A DNA stretch of 64,000 nucleotides from Oligella urethralis DSM 7531 (GCF_000372065.1 NZ_AQVB01000004.1:88177-152176), one strand, 5' to 3'; shown: positions 17,047 through 27,454, numbered from the stretch's first letter. Translations and numbers: made by a program. The notes: generated from the letters alone by a model not told the origin.

Positions 17047-17346
17047 TTAGTGTTTTCGTTCATAGATTAAGTTCATTAGGGATGTCGCTGTATCTGGATA
17101 ATGTCGCTCATTTATTAAATCAATTTTAATTGAAGGAAATAACTCTTCAATGTCATTTTGAAGGCCACCTAAAGTAAATAAGCATGTTCCGACAGGATAG
17201 GTAATCATAATATCTAAATCACTGTCTTCCGTATCTTCACCTCGTGATACAGATCCAAATACTCTTGCCTTTTCTATTTCTGGATATTTAGCAAAGAGCT
17301 CCAGCAATTTGCTGTAGTTTTGTTTTAAAAGTTCGGATGGTTTCAC
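17047..17346 (-). CDS. Orphan MNT-type nucleotidyltransferase (MntA antitoxin-like)
   Basis: 99 residues. The minimal nucleotidyltransferase signature is intact: GSVSRGEDTEDSDLDI (G31-S32, D43, D45). Such proteins usually pair with a HEPN toxin (HepT) and poly-adenylylate it, but no HEPN ORF lies on either side. The first in-frame start is GTG 17346, directly behind the tRNA-Val terminator and without a visible ribosome site, so expression is doubtful. GC content is lower than in neighbouring core genes. Probably a remnant of a toxin-antitoxin module. Confidence 0.65.
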   Translation of the reverse strand: MKPSELLKQNYSKLLELFAKYPEIEKARVFGSVSRGEDTEDSDLDIMITYPVGTCLFTLGGLQNDIEELFPSIKIDLINERHYPDTATSLMNLIYERKH

Positions 17347-17354
17347 AACAAAAC

Positions 17355-17386
17355 AAAAAACCCCATAAAATCAATGTCTTATGGGG
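17355..17386 (-). terminator. Rho-independent terminator after tRNA-Val
   Basis: On the minus strand CCCCATAA / TTATGGGG (plus 17379-17386 and 17361-17368) with a 10-nt loop is followed by TTTTTTG (plus 17355-17360 is aaaaaa). It lies about 40 nt downstream of the tRNA-Val 3' end. Confidence 0.8.
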
Positions 17387-17424
17387 CTTATGCAGTTCTA
17401 TACAATCCTATGCAATATAGGCAA

Positions 17425-17501
17425 TGGTAGGCGGTACCGGAGTCGAACCAGCGACCTCTACGATGTCAACGTAGCGCTCTAACCAACTGAGCTAACCGCC
17501 T
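17425..17501 (-). tRNA. tRNA-Val (anticodon GAC)
   Basis: 77 nt including an encoded CCA. Acceptor stem AGGCGGT pairs with ACCGCCT; D-arm AGCTCAGTTGGTTAGAGC; anticodon stem CTACG/CGTAG around loop TTGACAT (anticodon GAC, reading GUC); T-arm with GGTTCGACTCC. All stems are intact, so the gene looks functional. The toxin-antitoxin remnants downstream fit insertion at a tRNA locus, but I see no duplicated 3' end. Confidence 0.95.
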
Positions 17502-17562
17502 ATATTTGATAAGAAAATGATTATAGGGCGTACTTTTAATTTTGTCAAACTCACCAGCCGTT

Positions 17563-18573
17563 TTATTCAATATTTAAGGCCTGTTCACGTAATTGTTCTA
17601 CATAGAGTTTCATCTCAATGACGGCGTTAGTATTGTCCAAGGATGCTGATTTGGATCCTATGGTGTTGATTTCCCTATTCATTTCCTGAAACAGGAAATC
17701 TAAACGTTTACCCAGGCTTTGCTTGTTTTTAGTGTTGTTTTTTGGAAGCGGTTTAGTCACTTCTTCTGGGTGAGGTTCAGCTGCGCTTGGGCCATCGTGT
17801 TTATTACTTAATAAAGAGCTTAATTCACTGGTATGTGATTTTAAGCGTGTGATTTCCTCGGCAATATCCACACGCATACCAAAGAGGGCGCTTTCTTGGG
17901 CGATGCGCATAGATAGCTCTTCACCCGATATTTGCTCAAAGCCATTAGGGACAACGGCTTGTAGGGCTTCTGTCAGACGTTGTTGGATTTTTTCTTTTTG
18001 TGCCTGGATTAAATCGTCTTGGCGCAGTTCAAGTTGAGTAACTAGGGCTAGAATCGCTTCGGCGTAGCCTAACATAGTATCAGCTAATCTAGCGCCTTCT
18101 CTTAAACGCATAGCCTTGAACTCCTTAATCGCTAAATGCACCGTGTCTAAACAACGCTCATAAATTAACTGCCAGCGTTGTGCTTCTTCATTTTGCTCAG
18201 CTTCCGAGCTTTGTGCTAAGGCTTGTGCTGTTTTGGCTAATTGCACAATCTCCGTAAAGCCTGGCGTCGGCATATCTGGAAAGTACTGCCGTACTTTTTT
18301 AATTTCTGTTAAGACCTGCGTCATGGCCTCCGCACTAAATTCAGTTTGCTCCTCAAAAAGCGCAGGTTTGAAGCTGATCTTTAATTCGGCTTTGCCACGC
18401 TGTAAATGTTGTGCAAGTACTTCTCGGAGCTGCTCTTCAAGTGCTTTAAAATCTTCAGGCATGCGTAAGCTCAAGTCCAAATAACGGTTATTCACGCAAC
18501 GCAACTCCACTGAAAGTGTGCCGTATTCAAACTCTGTTTTGACATTACTAAAAGCAGTCATGCTGGAAATCAT
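17563..18573 (-). CDS. yicC: YicC-family endoribonuclease
   Basis: 336 residues. It begins MISSMTAFSNVKTEFEYGTLSVELRCVNNRYLDLSLRMPE and ends in the DUF1732 region GKRLDFLFQEMNREINTIGSKS, both signatures of YicC. The E. coli relative is an RNA endonuclease. It is about 40 residues longer than usual because of a polar Pro/Lys/Asn-rich insert just before the C-terminal motif (around residues 255-285). It is divergent from rph, the same neighbourhood as in E. coli. Confidence 0.9.
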   Translation of the reverse strand: MISSMTAFSNVKTEFEYGTLSVELRCVNNRYLDLSLRMPEDFKALEEQLREVLAQHLQRGKAELKISFKPALFEEQTEFSAEAMTQVLTEIKKVRQYFPDMPTPGFTEIVQLAKTAQALAQSSEAEQNEEAQRWQLIYERCLDTVHLAIKEFKAMRLREGARLADTMLGYAEAILALVTQLELRQDDLIQAQKEKIQQRLTEALQAVVPNGFEQISGEELSMRIAQESALFGMRVDIAEEITRLKSHTSELSSLLSNKHDGPSAAEPHPEEVTKPLPKNNTKNKQSLGKRLDFLFQEMNREINTIGSKSASLDNTNAVIEMKLYVEQLREQALNIE

Positions 18574-18673
18574 TTTAAGTCCCTTAAAAGTGCGGTGCCA
18601 ATGGTATAAAACTCACGATAAAGCCTTATAATATGGCATATCTGAATATTTGTAAAAATTTATCGAGGAAATT

Positions 18674-19423
18674 ATGCCTAACACACCCTTTAGTATTGAT
18701 ATTCAACGGCCTTCCGGACGTGAAATTTCTGCCATGCGTCAGGTTAAAATTACTCGCAATTTTACGCCTTATGCTGAGGGTTCGGTACTGATTGAAGTAG
18801 GGCAGACAATCGTACTATGTAATGCCAGTGTGCTGGATAAGGTACCACCTTTTTTAAAAGGCAAAAATCAAGGTTGGGTGACTGCCGAGTATGGTATGTT
18901 GCCGCGTTCAACCCATAGCCGTTCTGAGCGAGAGGCGGCACGTGGTAAGCAGAGTGGTCGTACTCAAGAAATTCAGCGTTTAATCGGTCGCAGTCTACGT
19001 GCGGTGACAAATCTCTCTAAGCTCGGTGAACGTACGATTCATTTGGACTGTGATGTGATTCAAGCCGATGGTGGCACCCGTTGCGCTTCAATTACTGGTG
19101 CTTGGATTGCTTTGGCAGATGCTGTATCGAAGCTGCTGAGGGAAAAGCAAATTGATGAAAACCCCTTAAATGACCGTGTTGCTGCGGTTTCTGTAGGTAT
19201 GTGGCAAGGGCACCCCATTCTGGATCTCAATTATGAAGAGGACGCTTCATGTGATGCTGATATGAATGTGGTGATGACAGGCAGTGGTCACTACGTGGAG
19301 ATTCAGGGCACGGCTGAGGGACAGGTTTTTTCTAAAACTGAATTAGATGCCTTATTGAGCCTAGCAGGTAAGGGCATTGCCCAACTATTGCGCGTGCAGC
19401 AAAACGCTTGGCCCCAACTATAA
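18674..19423 (+). CDS. rph: Ribonuclease PH
   Basis: Phosphorolytic 3'-5' exoribonuclease that trims tRNA 3' ends. The 249-residue protein has the RNase PH motifs [61 protein letters not shown] and [19 protein letters not shown]. Length is normal (about 240-250). GAGGAAATT precedes the ATG. It is followed at 18 nt by rdgB and then hemW, a common betaproteobacterial order. Confidence 0.96.
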   Translation: MPNTPFSIDIQRPSGREISAMRQVKITRNFTPYAEGSVLIEVGQTIVLCNASVLDKVPPFLKGKNQGWVTAEYGMLPRSTHSRSEREAARGKQSGRTQEIQRLIGRSLRAVTNLSKLGERTIHLDCDVIQADGGTRCASITGAWIALADAVSKLLREKQIDENPLNDRVAAVSVGMWQGHPILDLNYEEDASCDADMNVVMTGSGHYVEIQGTAEGQVFSKTELDALLSLAGKGIAQLLRVQQNAWPQL

Positions 19424-19441
19424 CCGATTAATCAGCAGCTT

Positions 19442-20062
19442 ATGTCTTTACTTACTACCCTTGATGAGATTGTTTTAGCTTCAAATAATCAGGGCAAACT
19501 CAAGGAGTTTGTCGCTTTATTTAATCAGTATGGGATTAGCATCAGAGCGCAGGGCGAGTTTCATGTCGCCGAGTGTGACGAGCCTTTTCATACATTTTTG
19601 GAAAATGCCCTAGCCAAGGCGCGTCACGCTAGTAAAGAGACGGGTTTAGCAGCGATTGCCGATGATTCAGGTATCGTTGTGCCAGCGCTTAAAGGCTTTC
19701 CTGGTGTGATGTCAGCACGCTATGCGACCTTATTCGGCGAGCCCAAGTCAGATGCTAATAATAACGCCTGTTTAATCCGTCAATTACAAGCACATAGCGA
19801 CAAATCAGCGGCCTATTTAGCGGTGCTAGTCTTTGTTCGACACGCTGACGATCCGGCGCCTTTAGTGGCGCAGTCCTGGTGGCATGGCGTGATTGTAGAG
19901 GAACCGCGTGGAGCCAATGGCTTTGGTTATGACCCGCATTTTTATTTGCCTGACTATGGCCTGACGGCTGCCGAGATGGAGCCTACACTTAAAAATAGTT
20001 TAAGCCATCGAGCCGCTGCTTTAAAAAAATTAATTGCAGAAATGGATGAAGCGCAGCAGTGA
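19442..20062 (+). CDS. rdgB: dITP/XTP pyrophosphatase (RdgB/HAM1)
   Basis: Hydrolyses non-canonical purine triphosphates (ITP, XTP, dITP) to keep them out of nucleic acids. 206 residues with the N-terminal LASNNQGKLKEF, ADDSGIVVPALKGFPGVMSARYA and the C-terminal FGYDPHFYLPDYGLTAAEM. The 3' end overlaps hemW by 4 nt (GTGA), so translation is coupled. Confidence 0.95.
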   Translation: MSLLTTLDEIVLASNNQGKLKEFVALFNQYGISIRAQGEFHVAECDEPFHTFLENALAKARHASKETGLAAIADDSGIVVPALKGFPGVMSARYATLFGEPKSDANNNACLIRQLQAHSDKSAAYLAVLVFVRHADDPAPLVAQSWWHGVIVEEPRGANGFGYDPHFYLPDYGLTAAEMEPTLKNSLSHRAAALKKLIAEMDEAQQ

Positions 20063-21297
20063 AGACCATTCCAATTCACCGCTCCACCACCGTAGCTAAG
20101 GTAGCCTCTCAGCCAGGGGATTCATTAGGTGGCGTACGATCACAGTTTGTAGAGACATTGCCACCTTTGTCGCTCTATGTGCATGTGCCATGGTGTGTGC
20201 AAAAGTGTCCTTATTGTGATTTTAATTCACATGCCTTACAGGGTGGTATTCCAGAAGCGCATTATTTACAGGCCTTGGAAGCGGATTTAATACATCATTT
20301 GCCGCATATTTGGGGACGCACCATACACACCGTCTTTATTGGTGGTGGTACCCCAAGCCTCCTTTCTGCAAAAGCCATGGACCATTTGCTAAGTATGTTA
20401 AGAAATCTCTTAGGCATTGGTCCCGCGATTGAAATTACGATGGAGGCTAATCCCGGTACGGTCGAAGCGACTAAATTTAAGGAGTTTGCCGCAGCCGGCA
20501 TTAATCGCTTATCACTAGGTATTCAAAGTTTTAATAACGAGCATTTGCATACGCTGGGACGTATTCATAGTTCTGAAGAGGCTATGACTGCGATTGAGAT
20601 TGCACAGCGCTATTTTCCACGGATTAATCTGGATCTGATGTTTGCCTTACCTGCTCAGAGCTTGTCAGATCATGAACGCGATTTACAGCAAGCCTTAGCT
20701 TTTGGTACTGAACATTTATCACTCTATAATCTAACCCTCGAAGCAAATACGGTATTTGCTAAATATCCTCCTCCTAATCTGCCAGAGGAGGATTTGGTGG
20801 ACGAGATGCTAGAGCAAAATATTGCCTTAACTTCAGCACAGGGCTTTGAGCATTATGAAGTATCTGCCTACGCCAAGGCAGGTGCCTATGCACGGCACAA
20901 TGTGAATTATTGGCAGTTTGGTGATTATGTTGGTATCGGCCCCGGCGCCCACGGCAAAATCAGTTTCCCTGACCGTATTGTGCGGACGATGAATCAACGC
21001 TCACCACAAAACTGGATGGACAATGCAATTAAAGCAGATGGCTCGCATCAGGTGGAATGGCGTGAATTGCAAGCAGAAGACATTCCTTTTGAGTTTATGC
21101 TCAATGCCTTACGCCTAAGAGAAGGGGTGCCAGTAGGCTTATTTGAGGAACATACCGGTCTCTCGTCTTTACTGATGAAAAAGCCCTTGCAGCGTGCCAT
21201 CGATAAGCAATTACTTGAAGACTCCGCTTTGGTATATAAAGCGACTGACTTAGGCTGGCGTTTTTTAAATGATTTGCAGGCGATATTTTTGGACTAA
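20059..21297 (+). CDS. hemW: HemW-type radical SAM haem chaperone
   Basis: 412 residues. The radical SAM cluster motif is CVQKCPYCDFNSH, followed by GGGTPS, TMEANPGTVE and GVQSF-like LGIQSFNN. The CxxxCxxC-x-F pattern with the short Cys-x-Phe neighbourhood is that of HemW (formerly called oxygen-independent coproporphyrinogen oxidase-like), which delivers haem rather than oxidising porphyrinogen. The N-terminus has about 30 extra residues before the core. Start is GTG 20059 overlapping rdgB. Confidence 0.92.
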   Translation: MKTIPIHRSTTVAKVASQPGDSLGGVRSQFVETLPPLSLYVHVPWCVQKCPYCDFNSHALQGGIPEAHYLQALEADLIHHLPHIWGRTIHTVFIGGGTPSLLSAKAMDHLLSMLRNLLGIGPAIEITMEANPGTVEATKFKEFAAAGINRLSLGIQSFNNEHLHTLGRIHSSEEAMTAIEIAQRYFPRINLDLMFALPAQSLSDHERDLQQALAFGTEHLSLYNLTLEANTVFAKYPPPNLPEEDLVDEMLEQNIALTSAQGFEHYEVSAYAKAGAYARHNVNYWQFGDYVGIGPGAHGKISFPDRIVRTMNQRSPQNWMDNAIKADGSHQVEWRELQAEDIPFEFMLNALRLREGVPVGLFEEHTGLSSLLMKKPLQRAIDKQLLEDSALVYKATDLGWRFLNDLQAIFLD

Positions 21298-21407
21298 GTC
21301 GCATTAAAATTTGTTTACATTAATATTCAGCAAATTGTAAAAAATCCCACACAAAACCGTTCATAATATAGTGTTAGCTATTAAATTTGTTGTTTCAGGA
21401 GAATTTC

Positions 21408-22811
21408 ATGACAACCCCCACCCAGGTGCTTGAGCTTATTGGTCAACACGAAGTTAAATTTGTGGACTTACGCTATACCGACACCGTAGGAAAAGAGCAT
21501 CATATGAGCATTCCGGCCAGACATTTAGACGAGGACTATTTCGAGTCGGGCTACGCCTTTGATGGCTCCTCTATACCCGGGTGGAAGGGGGTGGAGGCCT
21601 CCGATATGCTGTTAGTGCCGGATGCTAGCACGGCGCGTTTAGATCCTTTCCGCGAAGAAACCACCTTAATCATGAGCTGTGATGTGTTGGACCCGGTCGA
21701 TCTTAAAGGTTATGAGCGTGCGCCTAGATCCGTTGCTAGACGTGCTGAAGCCTATTTAAAATCCACCGGTATTGGTGATGCGGCCTTTTTTGGGCCAGAG
21801 CCTGAGTTTTTTGTTTTTGACGGTATCACCTGGAATGCAGAGCCACAGCATTGCAGTTTTAAGGTGACTACCGATCAGGGTCCCTGGGTTAGCAATGATG
21901 AGATGAATGGCCGTAATAACGGCTTTAGACCACGACATTTAGGTGGTTATGCGCCAGTACCACCGACCGATGCCTTTGCAGATTTTAGGGCTGAGGCTTG
22001 TTTACTATTAGAGCAACAGGGCGTGCCAGTAGAAATTCATCACCCAGAGGTGGCGACCGCCCAATTAGAAATTGGTACTCGTTTTTCTACCTTGGTTGAG
22101 CGTGCGGATTGGAATCAGATTTTAAAATATACTGTCCATAGTTTGGCTCAAATCTACGGCAAGACAGCTACCTTTATGCCTAAGCCGCTTTTTGGAACCA
22201 ATGGTTCTGGCATGCACGTGCATCAGTCTATTTGGAAGGATGGTCAGAATATCTTCTCGGGTAATGGCTATGCCGGTTTGTCGGATACGGCATTGTTTTA
22301 TATTGGTGGCGTGATTAAGCATGCACGTGCTTTAAATGCGATCACCAATCCGGGCACTAATTCGTATAAGCGTTTGGTGCCGCATTTTGAAGCACCCGTG
22401 AAGTTAGCTTATTCTGCGCGTAACCGCTCGGCTTCCATTCGTATCCCGTATGTAAGTAGCCCTAATGGACGACGTATTGAGGTGCGTTTCCCAGATCCGC
22501 TGGCAAATCCATATTTATGTTTTGCCGCTTTATTAATGGCGGGTTTAGACGGCATTCAAAATAGAATTCATCCTGGTGATCCAGCCGATAAAAACCTCTA
22601 TGATTTACCCCCAGAAGAGGATGTCAAGGTGCCAACCGTGGCTTCTTCTTTGGAGCAGGCCTTAGAGGCTTTGGATGGCGATCGTGATTTCTTGTTGGCT
22701 GGTGGCGTCTTTACCGACGATCTGATTGATGCCTATATCGAGTTGAAGATGAAAGAGGTGGATAGATTACGTGTCACGCCGCATCCCATTGAGTTTGAAA
22801 TGTATTATTAA
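21408..22811 (+). CDS. glnA: Glutamine synthetase type I
   Basis: Makes glutamine from glutamate, ammonia and ATP. 467 residues from ATG 21408 (AGGAGA at 21397-21402). It has [19 protein letters not shown], the ATP-site segment [25 protein letters not shown] and the adenylylation loop [10 protein letters not shown] with Tyr398. It is therefore the GSI-beta form controlled by GlnE. An intrinsic terminator follows. Confidence 0.97.
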   Translation: MTTPTQVLELIGQHEVKFVDLRYTDTVGKEHHMSIPARHLDEDYFESGYAFDGSSIPGWKGVEASDMLLVPDASTARLDPFREETTLIMSCDVLDPVDLKGYERAPRSVARRAEAYLKSTGIGDAAFFGPEPEFFVFDGITWNAEPQHCSFKVTTDQGPWVSNDEMNGRNNGFRPRHLGGYAPVPPTDAFADFRAEACLLLEQQGVPVEIHHPEVATAQLEIGTRFSTLVERADWNQILKYTVHSLAQIYGKTATFMPKPLFGTNGSGMHVHQSIWKDGQNIFSGNGYAGLSDTALFYIGGVIKHARALNAITNPGTNSYKRLVPHFEAPVKLAYSARNRSASIRIPYVSSPNGRRIEVRFPDPLANPYLCFAALLMAGLDGIQNRIHPGDPADKNLYDLPPEEDVKVPTVASSLEQALEALDGDRDFLLAGGVFTDDLIDAYIELKMKEVDRLRVTPHPIEFEMYY

Positions 22812-22833
22812 TTTCAATTAAGCCATTGTAAAG

Positions 22834-22863
22834 GACGAGTTTTGAATCAAGGCTCGTCTTTTT
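22834..22863 (+). terminator. Rho-independent terminator after glnA
   Basis: Stem gacgag / ctcgtc (22834-22839 with 22853-22858), 13-nt loop, followed by ttttt. It begins 23 nt after the glnA stop codon. Confidence 0.7.
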
Positions 22864-22878
22864 AAGTATTTGTACAGT

Positions 22879-22900
22879 ATAGTAGTACTGGTACTAGTAT
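22879..22900. promoter_or_regulatory. Palindromic element upstream of leuC
   Basis: Dyad ata-g-tagtac-tg-gtacta-g-tat, with the inner 14 bp (22883-22896) a perfect inverted repeat. It starts about 97 nt before the leuC ATG. Flanking words gtacagta (22872) and atatcgat (22899) recur at 15751-15770. A regulator-binding site is plausible; the protein is unknown. Confidence 0.35.
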
Positions 22901-22975
22901 ATCGATTTGTCTTGTTACGCCTTTAAATAGTTGGGACAATTGTTTAAGAAGGTTTTTTAGCATTTGGAGATAAGC

Positions 22976-24382
22976 ATGGCTAAAACATTGTACGACAAGT
23001 TATGGGATGAGCACGTAGTGCACCAACAGGAAGACGGTACCTGTATTTTGTATATTGACCGTCATTTATTGCATGAGGTTACCAGTCCGCAGGCGTTTGA
23101 GGGCTTGAAAATGGCTGGCCGTCAGCCATGGCGCATTAGCGCCAATTTGGCGGTAGAGGATCATAATGTGCCCACTGTGAATCGTGAACAGGGGATAGCG
23201 GATCCGATTTCCAAGCTACAAGTCGATACCTTGCAAAAAAACTGCACCGAGTACAAAATCGTTCGTTACGGTATGGATGATATTCGCCAAGGGATTGTGC
23301 ATGTGACTGGTCCAGAGCAGGGCGCAACCTTACCCGGTATGACGGTAGTTTGTGGCGACTCTCATACCAGTACCCATGGAGCCTTTGGCGCCTTGGCTTT
23401 TGGTATCGGTACCTCCGAGGTTGAGCATGTATTAGCGACGCAGACCTTATTAAAGAAAAAAGATAAAAACATGCTGATTAAGGTCGAGGGTAAACTACCT
23501 TTTGGCTGTAGTGCCAAAGATCTCGTGCTACATGTGATTGGTGTGATTGGTACTGCCGGTGGCACTGGTTATGCGATCGAATTCGGTGGCAGTGCTATTC
23601 GTGATTTATCGGTTGAGGGCCGTATGACCGTCTGTAATATGGCGATTGAGGCGGGTGCTCGTTCCGGTATGGTCGCAGTGGATGATAAAACCATTGAGTA
23701 CTTTAAGGGACGCCCTTATGCGCCTAATGCAGAGCAATGGGAGCAGGCGGTCGCTTATTGGAAGACCTTGGTGTCTGACGAGGGTGCGCATTTTGATAAA
23801 GTCATTGAAATTGATGCCGCCGATATTCGGCCTCAGGTGACCTGGGGTACTTCACCGGAGATGGTCTTAAGTATTGAAGACAAGGTGCCTAATCCAGCTT
23901 CTGAAAGTGATGCGGTTAAGCGCTCAGGTATTGAACGTGCTTTATCCTATATGGGCTTACAGGCCGATATGCCGATAAATGAGATTAGGATTGATAAAGT
24001 CTTCATTGGCTCCTGTACTAACTCTCGTATTGAGGATTTGCGTGAGGCTGCTGCGATTGCCAAGGGCAGAAAGGTCGCCGCTAATGTAACTCAAGCGCTA
24101 GTGGTCCCCGGTTCAGGCCTAGTCAAACAACAGGCTGAGGCGGAGGGGCTGGATAAAATTTTCTTAGAGGCTGGTTTTGAATGGCGAGAGCCGGGTTGTT
24201 CTATGTGTCTAGCGATGAATGCTGACCGTTTAGAGCCGGGTGAGCGCTGCGCCTCGACCTCTAATCGTAACTTTGAAGGACGTCAGGGCATGGGCGGACG
24301 TACCCATTTAGTTAGTCCGGCGATGGCTGCCGCAGCTGCGGTTAGTGGCCATTTTGTTGATGTTCGTCAATTAGGAGAGTAA
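22976..24382 (+). CDS. leuC: 3-isopropylmalate dehydratase large subunit
   Basis: Iron-sulfur subunit of isopropylmalate isomerase in leucine synthesis; 468 residues from ATG 22976 (GGAGA 5 nt upstream; an upstream in-frame start at 22964 is less likely). It has [28 protein letters not shown] and the [4Fe-4S] ligands in [16 protein letters not shown] and [11 protein letters not shown]. leuD follows after 2 nt. Confidence 0.97.
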   Translation: MAKTLYDKLWDEHVVHQQEDGTCILYIDRHLLHEVTSPQAFEGLKMAGRQPWRISANLAVEDHNVPTVNREQGIADPISKLQVDTLQKNCTEYKIVRYGMDDIRQGIVHVTGPEQGATLPGMTVVCGDSHTSTHGAFGALAFGIGTSEVEHVLATQTLLKKKDKNMLIKVEGKLPFGCSAKDLVLHVIGVIGTAGGTGYAIEFGGSAIRDLSVEGRMTVCNMAIEAGARSGMVAVDDKTIEYFKGRPYAPNAEQWEQAVAYWKTLVSDEGAHFDKVIEIDAADIRPQVTWGTSPEMVLSIEDKVPNPASESDAVKRSGIERALSYMGLQADMPINEIRIDKVFIGSCTNSRIEDLREAAAIAKGRKVAANVTQALVVPGSGLVKQQAEAEGLDKIFLEAGFEWREPGCSMCLAMNADRLEPGERCASTSNRNFEGRQGMGGRTHLVSPAMAAAAAVSGHFVDVRQLGE

Positions 24383-24384
24383 GC

Positions 24385-25032
24385 ATGGACGCATTTACTA
24401 TTCATCAGGGCTTAGTTGCTCCCTTAGATCGTGCTAATGTTGATACGGATTTGATTATCCCCAAGCAATTTTTAAAATCCATTAAACGCACGGGTTTTGG
24501 TCCTAATTTATTTGACGAATTGCGCTATTTAGATCATGGTGAGCCGGGTATGGACAATACGAAGCGTCCTTTAAATCCGGATTTTGTGTTAAATCAAGAT
24601 CGTTATCAAGGAGCATCAATTTTATTAGCTCGGGAGAACTTTGGTTGCGGTTCTAGTCGTGAGCATGCACCTTGGGCTTTGATGCAATATGGTTTTAAAG
24701 CCATTATTGCCCCATCTTATGCGGATATTTTCTTTAATAACAGTTTTAAGAATGGCTTATTACCGATTATTTTAAGTGAAGCTGAGGTGGACAAACTGTT
24801 TACAGAGGTTGAGGCTAATCCTGGCTACGAGCTTCGGATTGACTTGGAGCAGCAGGAGGTTACTGCTCCTTCAGGCGATAGCTATCGCTTTGACATTGAT
24901 AGTTTCAGAAAGTATTGCTTACTGAACGGCCTTGACGATATTGGTCTAACATTGCGTGAAGCGGATAAAATTAAAGCCTATGAGGCCAAGCGCTTAGCTG
25001 AAAAGCCATGGCTTGCCAACGTTGTGGCTTAA
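24385..25032 (+). CDS. leuD: 3-isopropylmalate dehydratase small subunit
   Basis: 215 residues; partner of LeuC. It has the swivel-domain motif [20 protein letters not shown], plus [14 protein letters not shown] near the N-terminus. Length is normal. It sits 2 nt after leuC and 71 nt before leuB; that gap holds a 10-bp hairpin. Confidence 0.97.
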   Translation: MDAFTIHQGLVAPLDRANVDTDLIIPKQFLKSIKRTGFGPNLFDELRYLDHGEPGMDNTKRPLNPDFVLNQDRYQGASILLARENFGCGSSREHAPWALMQYGFKAIIAPSYADIFFNNSFKNGLLPIILSEAEVDKLFTEVEANPGYELRIDLEQQEVTAPSGDSYRFDIDSFRKYCLLNGLDDIGLTLREADKIKAYEAKRLAEKPWLANVVA

Positions 25033-25056
25033 TTTAAGACGACAATTATCAATCCA

Positions 25057-25081
25057 CAGACCTTAAGGCATTTAAGGTCTG
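25057..25081 (+). terminator. Intercistronic hairpin leuD-leuB
   Basis: Perfect 10-bp stem cagaccttaa / ttaaggtctg with a 5-nt loop, followed by attttataaaaa. It may be a partial terminator or an mRNA-processing/stability element that sets leuCD and leuB levels apart. Confidence 0.5.
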
Positions 25082-25103
25082 ATTTTATAAAAAGATATCG
25101 ATT

Positions 25104-26177
25104 ATGACTTTTAAAGTAGCAGTTTTACCCGGTGACGGTATTGGTCCTGAAATTATGGCGCAGGCATTGCGTGTATTAAAAGCCTTAGATTTGGATCTGA
25201 GTTTTGAAGAGGCACCCGTGGGCGGTGCCGCTTATGAGAGTGACGGTCATCCTTTACCAGAGCGTACCTTGGAGTTAGCAAAAAATGCGGATGCGATTTT
25301 GTTTGGCGCTGTGGGTGATTGGAAGTATGACTCCTTGCCGCGTCACTTACGTCCTGAACAGGCAATTCTTGGCTTACGTAAGGCCTTAGGACTTTTTGCT
25401 AATTTGCGCCCGGCCATTTTATACCCTGAATTAGCAAACGCTTCTTCTCTAAAGCCGGAGGTGGTAGCAGGCTTAGACTTACTCATTGTACGTGAATTAA
25501 CAGGTGATATTTATTTCGGTACGCCACGAGGTGTGCGTAAGGTAAAAGATGGTCCATTCCAAGGTGAGGACGAGGGTTTTGATACCATGCGTTATGCTGA
25601 TAGCGAGGTCCGTCGCATTGCCAAAATTGCTTTTGAAGCGGCTAAAAAGCGTCGCGGTAAGTTACTCAGTGTCGATAAGGCCAATGTACTCGAAACCTCA
25701 CAATTTTGGCGCAATATTATGATTGATGAGAGTCGTCATTATCCCGAGGTGGAGTTAAATCATATGTACGTGGATAATGCGGCGATGCAACTCGTGCGTG
25801 CACCTAAGGAATTGGATGTGGTTGTGACCGGTAATTTATTTGGCGATATTTTATCGGATGAAGCGGCGATGTTGACTGGCTCTATCGGTATGCTGCCTTC
25901 AGCCTCATTAAATGAAAAAAATCAGGGGCTTTATGAGCCAAGTCATGGCTCTGCACCAGATATTGCTGGCCAGGATATTGCTAACCCCTTGGCGCAAATA
26001 CTCTCTGCTGCTATGATGTTACGCTACAGCTTTGATCTGGAAGCACCAGCACAGCGCATTGAGGCTGCAGTGCGTCAGGTGTTGGCTGAGGGTTATCGCA
26101 CGGCCGATATTTATGAAGCAGGTACTAACAAGGTCGGCACCAAAGCCATGGGTGATGCGGTATTAGCTGCGCTGTAG
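25104..26177 (+). CDS. leuB: 3-isopropylmalate dehydrogenase
   Basis: NAD-dependent oxidative decarboxylation in leucine synthesis; 357 residues. It has [10 protein letters not shown] at the N-terminus, [14 protein letters not shown], the Lys/Asp metal site [14 protein letters not shown] and [28 protein letters not shown]. Length is normal. The sequence agatatcgat immediately precedes the ATG; no strong Shine-Dalgarno is visible. Confidence 0.97.
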   Translation: MTFKVAVLPGDGIGPEIMAQALRVLKALDLDLSFEEAPVGGAAYESDGHPLPERTLELAKNADAILFGAVGDWKYDSLPRHLRPEQAILGLRKALGLFANLRPAILYPELANASSLKPEVVAGLDLLIVRELTGDIYFGTPRGVRKVKDGPFQGEDEGFDTMRYADSEVRRIAKIAFEAAKKRRGKLLSVDKANVLETSQFWRNIMIDESRHYPEVELNHMYVDNAAMQLVRAPKELDVVVTGNLFGDILSDEAAMLTGSIGMLPSASLNEKNQGLYEPSHGSAPDIAGQDIANPLAQILSAAMMLRYSFDLEAPAQRIEAAVRQVLAEGYRTADIYEAGTNKVGTKAMGDAVLAAL

Positions 26178-26289
26178 GGCTAAGCATTGTCAGTACAATT
26201 TAATCGTGACAATTAAAGCCGATTATCTACTCAGCTAGGGTGATAATGATATTATTTCAGATTAAGTATTTTTATAAGTGAGCAAATCT

Positions 26290-27411
26290 ATGTCAAAAGC
26301 AGTTGGTCTTGTCGGTTGGCGAGGCATGGTGGGTTCGGTTCTCATGCAGCGCATGCGCGATGAGGGTGATTTTAAATTGATCGAACCGGTATTTTTCTCT
26401 ACTAGCAATGTTGGTGGTGCCGCTCCCGAATGGGCTGAAGGCGCAGCGCCTTTACAGGACGCCTATGATATCGACACGCTTAAGAAATTACCCATCATTG
26501 TAACTGCTCAAGGTGGCGATTACACCAATGAGGTGTATCCTAAGCTACGCGCAGCGGGCTGGGATGGCATTTGGATTGATGCGGCCAGCGCCTTACGTAT
26601 GCACGATGACGCCGTCATTGTACTTGATCCAATCAACCGTGATTTAATTGATGCTTCTCTAAGCAAGGGGGTGCGTGATTTTATCGGTGGTAACTGCACT
26701 GTTAGCTGTATGTTAATGGGTGTTGGCGGTTTATTTAAAGCCGGTCTGGTTGAGTGGATGAGTAGTATGACTTATCAGGCTGCGTCTGGTGGTGGTGCGC
26801 AGCATATGCGTGAGCTGTTGACGCAATTTGGCATTATCGGCAACTCAGTTCAATCATTATTAGATGATCCTGCCTCGGCCATTTTAGACATTGATCGTCA
26901 GGTATTAGCTACGCAACGTGATGAGAGCCTACCACAGAGTAACTTTGGGGTACCTTTAGGCGGTAGTTTAATTCCTTGGATCGATACTCAGTTGGACAAT
27001 GGTCAATCACGTGAAGAGTGGAAGGCGCAGGCTGAGACCAATAAGGTGTTAGGCCGCAGCGGTGATGAGATGATTCCGATCGACGGTTTATGCGTGCGTA
27101 TCGGTGCCATGCGTTGTCATAGTCAGGCCCTAACCTTCAAGCTGAAAAAGGATGTGCCTTTAGACGAGATCAACGATATCATCAGTAGCAGTAGTGATTG
27201 GGCCAAATTAATTCCGAATGAGCGCGAAGTGACGATGCGCGAATTAACACCGATTGCGGTAACGGGTACTTTAAATATCCCGGTGGGTCGTGTACGCAAG
27301 CTTAATATGGGTCCGGAGTATATCAGTGCCTTTACCATTGGCGATCAGTTACTTTGGGGTGCAGCAGAGCCTTTACGCCGTATGTTACGAATTGCCTTGG
27401 GTGAGCTGTAA
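26290..27411 (+). CDS. asd: Aspartate-semialdehyde dehydrogenase
   Basis: NADPH-dependent reduction of aspartyl phosphate for lysine, threonine and methionine synthesis. 373 residues from ATG 26290 (GTG 26278 is an in-frame alternative). It has [18 protein letters not shown] (NADP site) and [12 protein letters not shown] with catalytic Cys136. This is the gram-negative proteobacterial type. Its place after leuCDB is usual in betaproteobacteria. Confidence 0.97.
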   Translation: MSKAVGLVGWRGMVGSVLMQRMRDEGDFKLIEPVFFSTSNVGGAAPEWAEGAAPLQDAYDIDTLKKLPIIVTAQGGDYTNEVYPKLRAAGWDGIWIDAASALRMHDDAVIVLDPINRDLIDASLSKGVRDFIGGNCTVSCMLMGVGGLFKAGLVEWMSSMTYQAASGGGAQHMRELLTQFGIIGNSVQSLLDDPASAILDIDRQVLATQRDESLPQSNFGVPLGGSLIPWIDTQLDNGQSREEWKAQAETNKVLGRSGDEMIPIDGLCVRIGAMRCHSQALTFKLKKDVPLDEINDIISSSSDWAKLIPNEREVTMRELTPIAVTGTLNIPVGRVRKLNMGPEYISAFTIGDQLLWGAAEPLRRMLRIALGEL

Positions 27412-27454
27412 ATCCTAGCTGATTCAGTATTTGATTGTCTGAGCCTTTAGAAAG

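Noticed and set aside
21298-21407. Sigma54 or NtrC sites upstream of glnA
   Set aside because: No GG-N10-GC -12/-24 element and no convincing NtrC dyad; only AT-rich sequence, and no good sigma70 pair either.
22864-22975. Leucine leader-peptide attenuator upstream of leuC
   Set aside because: No short ORF with a run of Leu codons and no terminator/antiterminator pair could be found.
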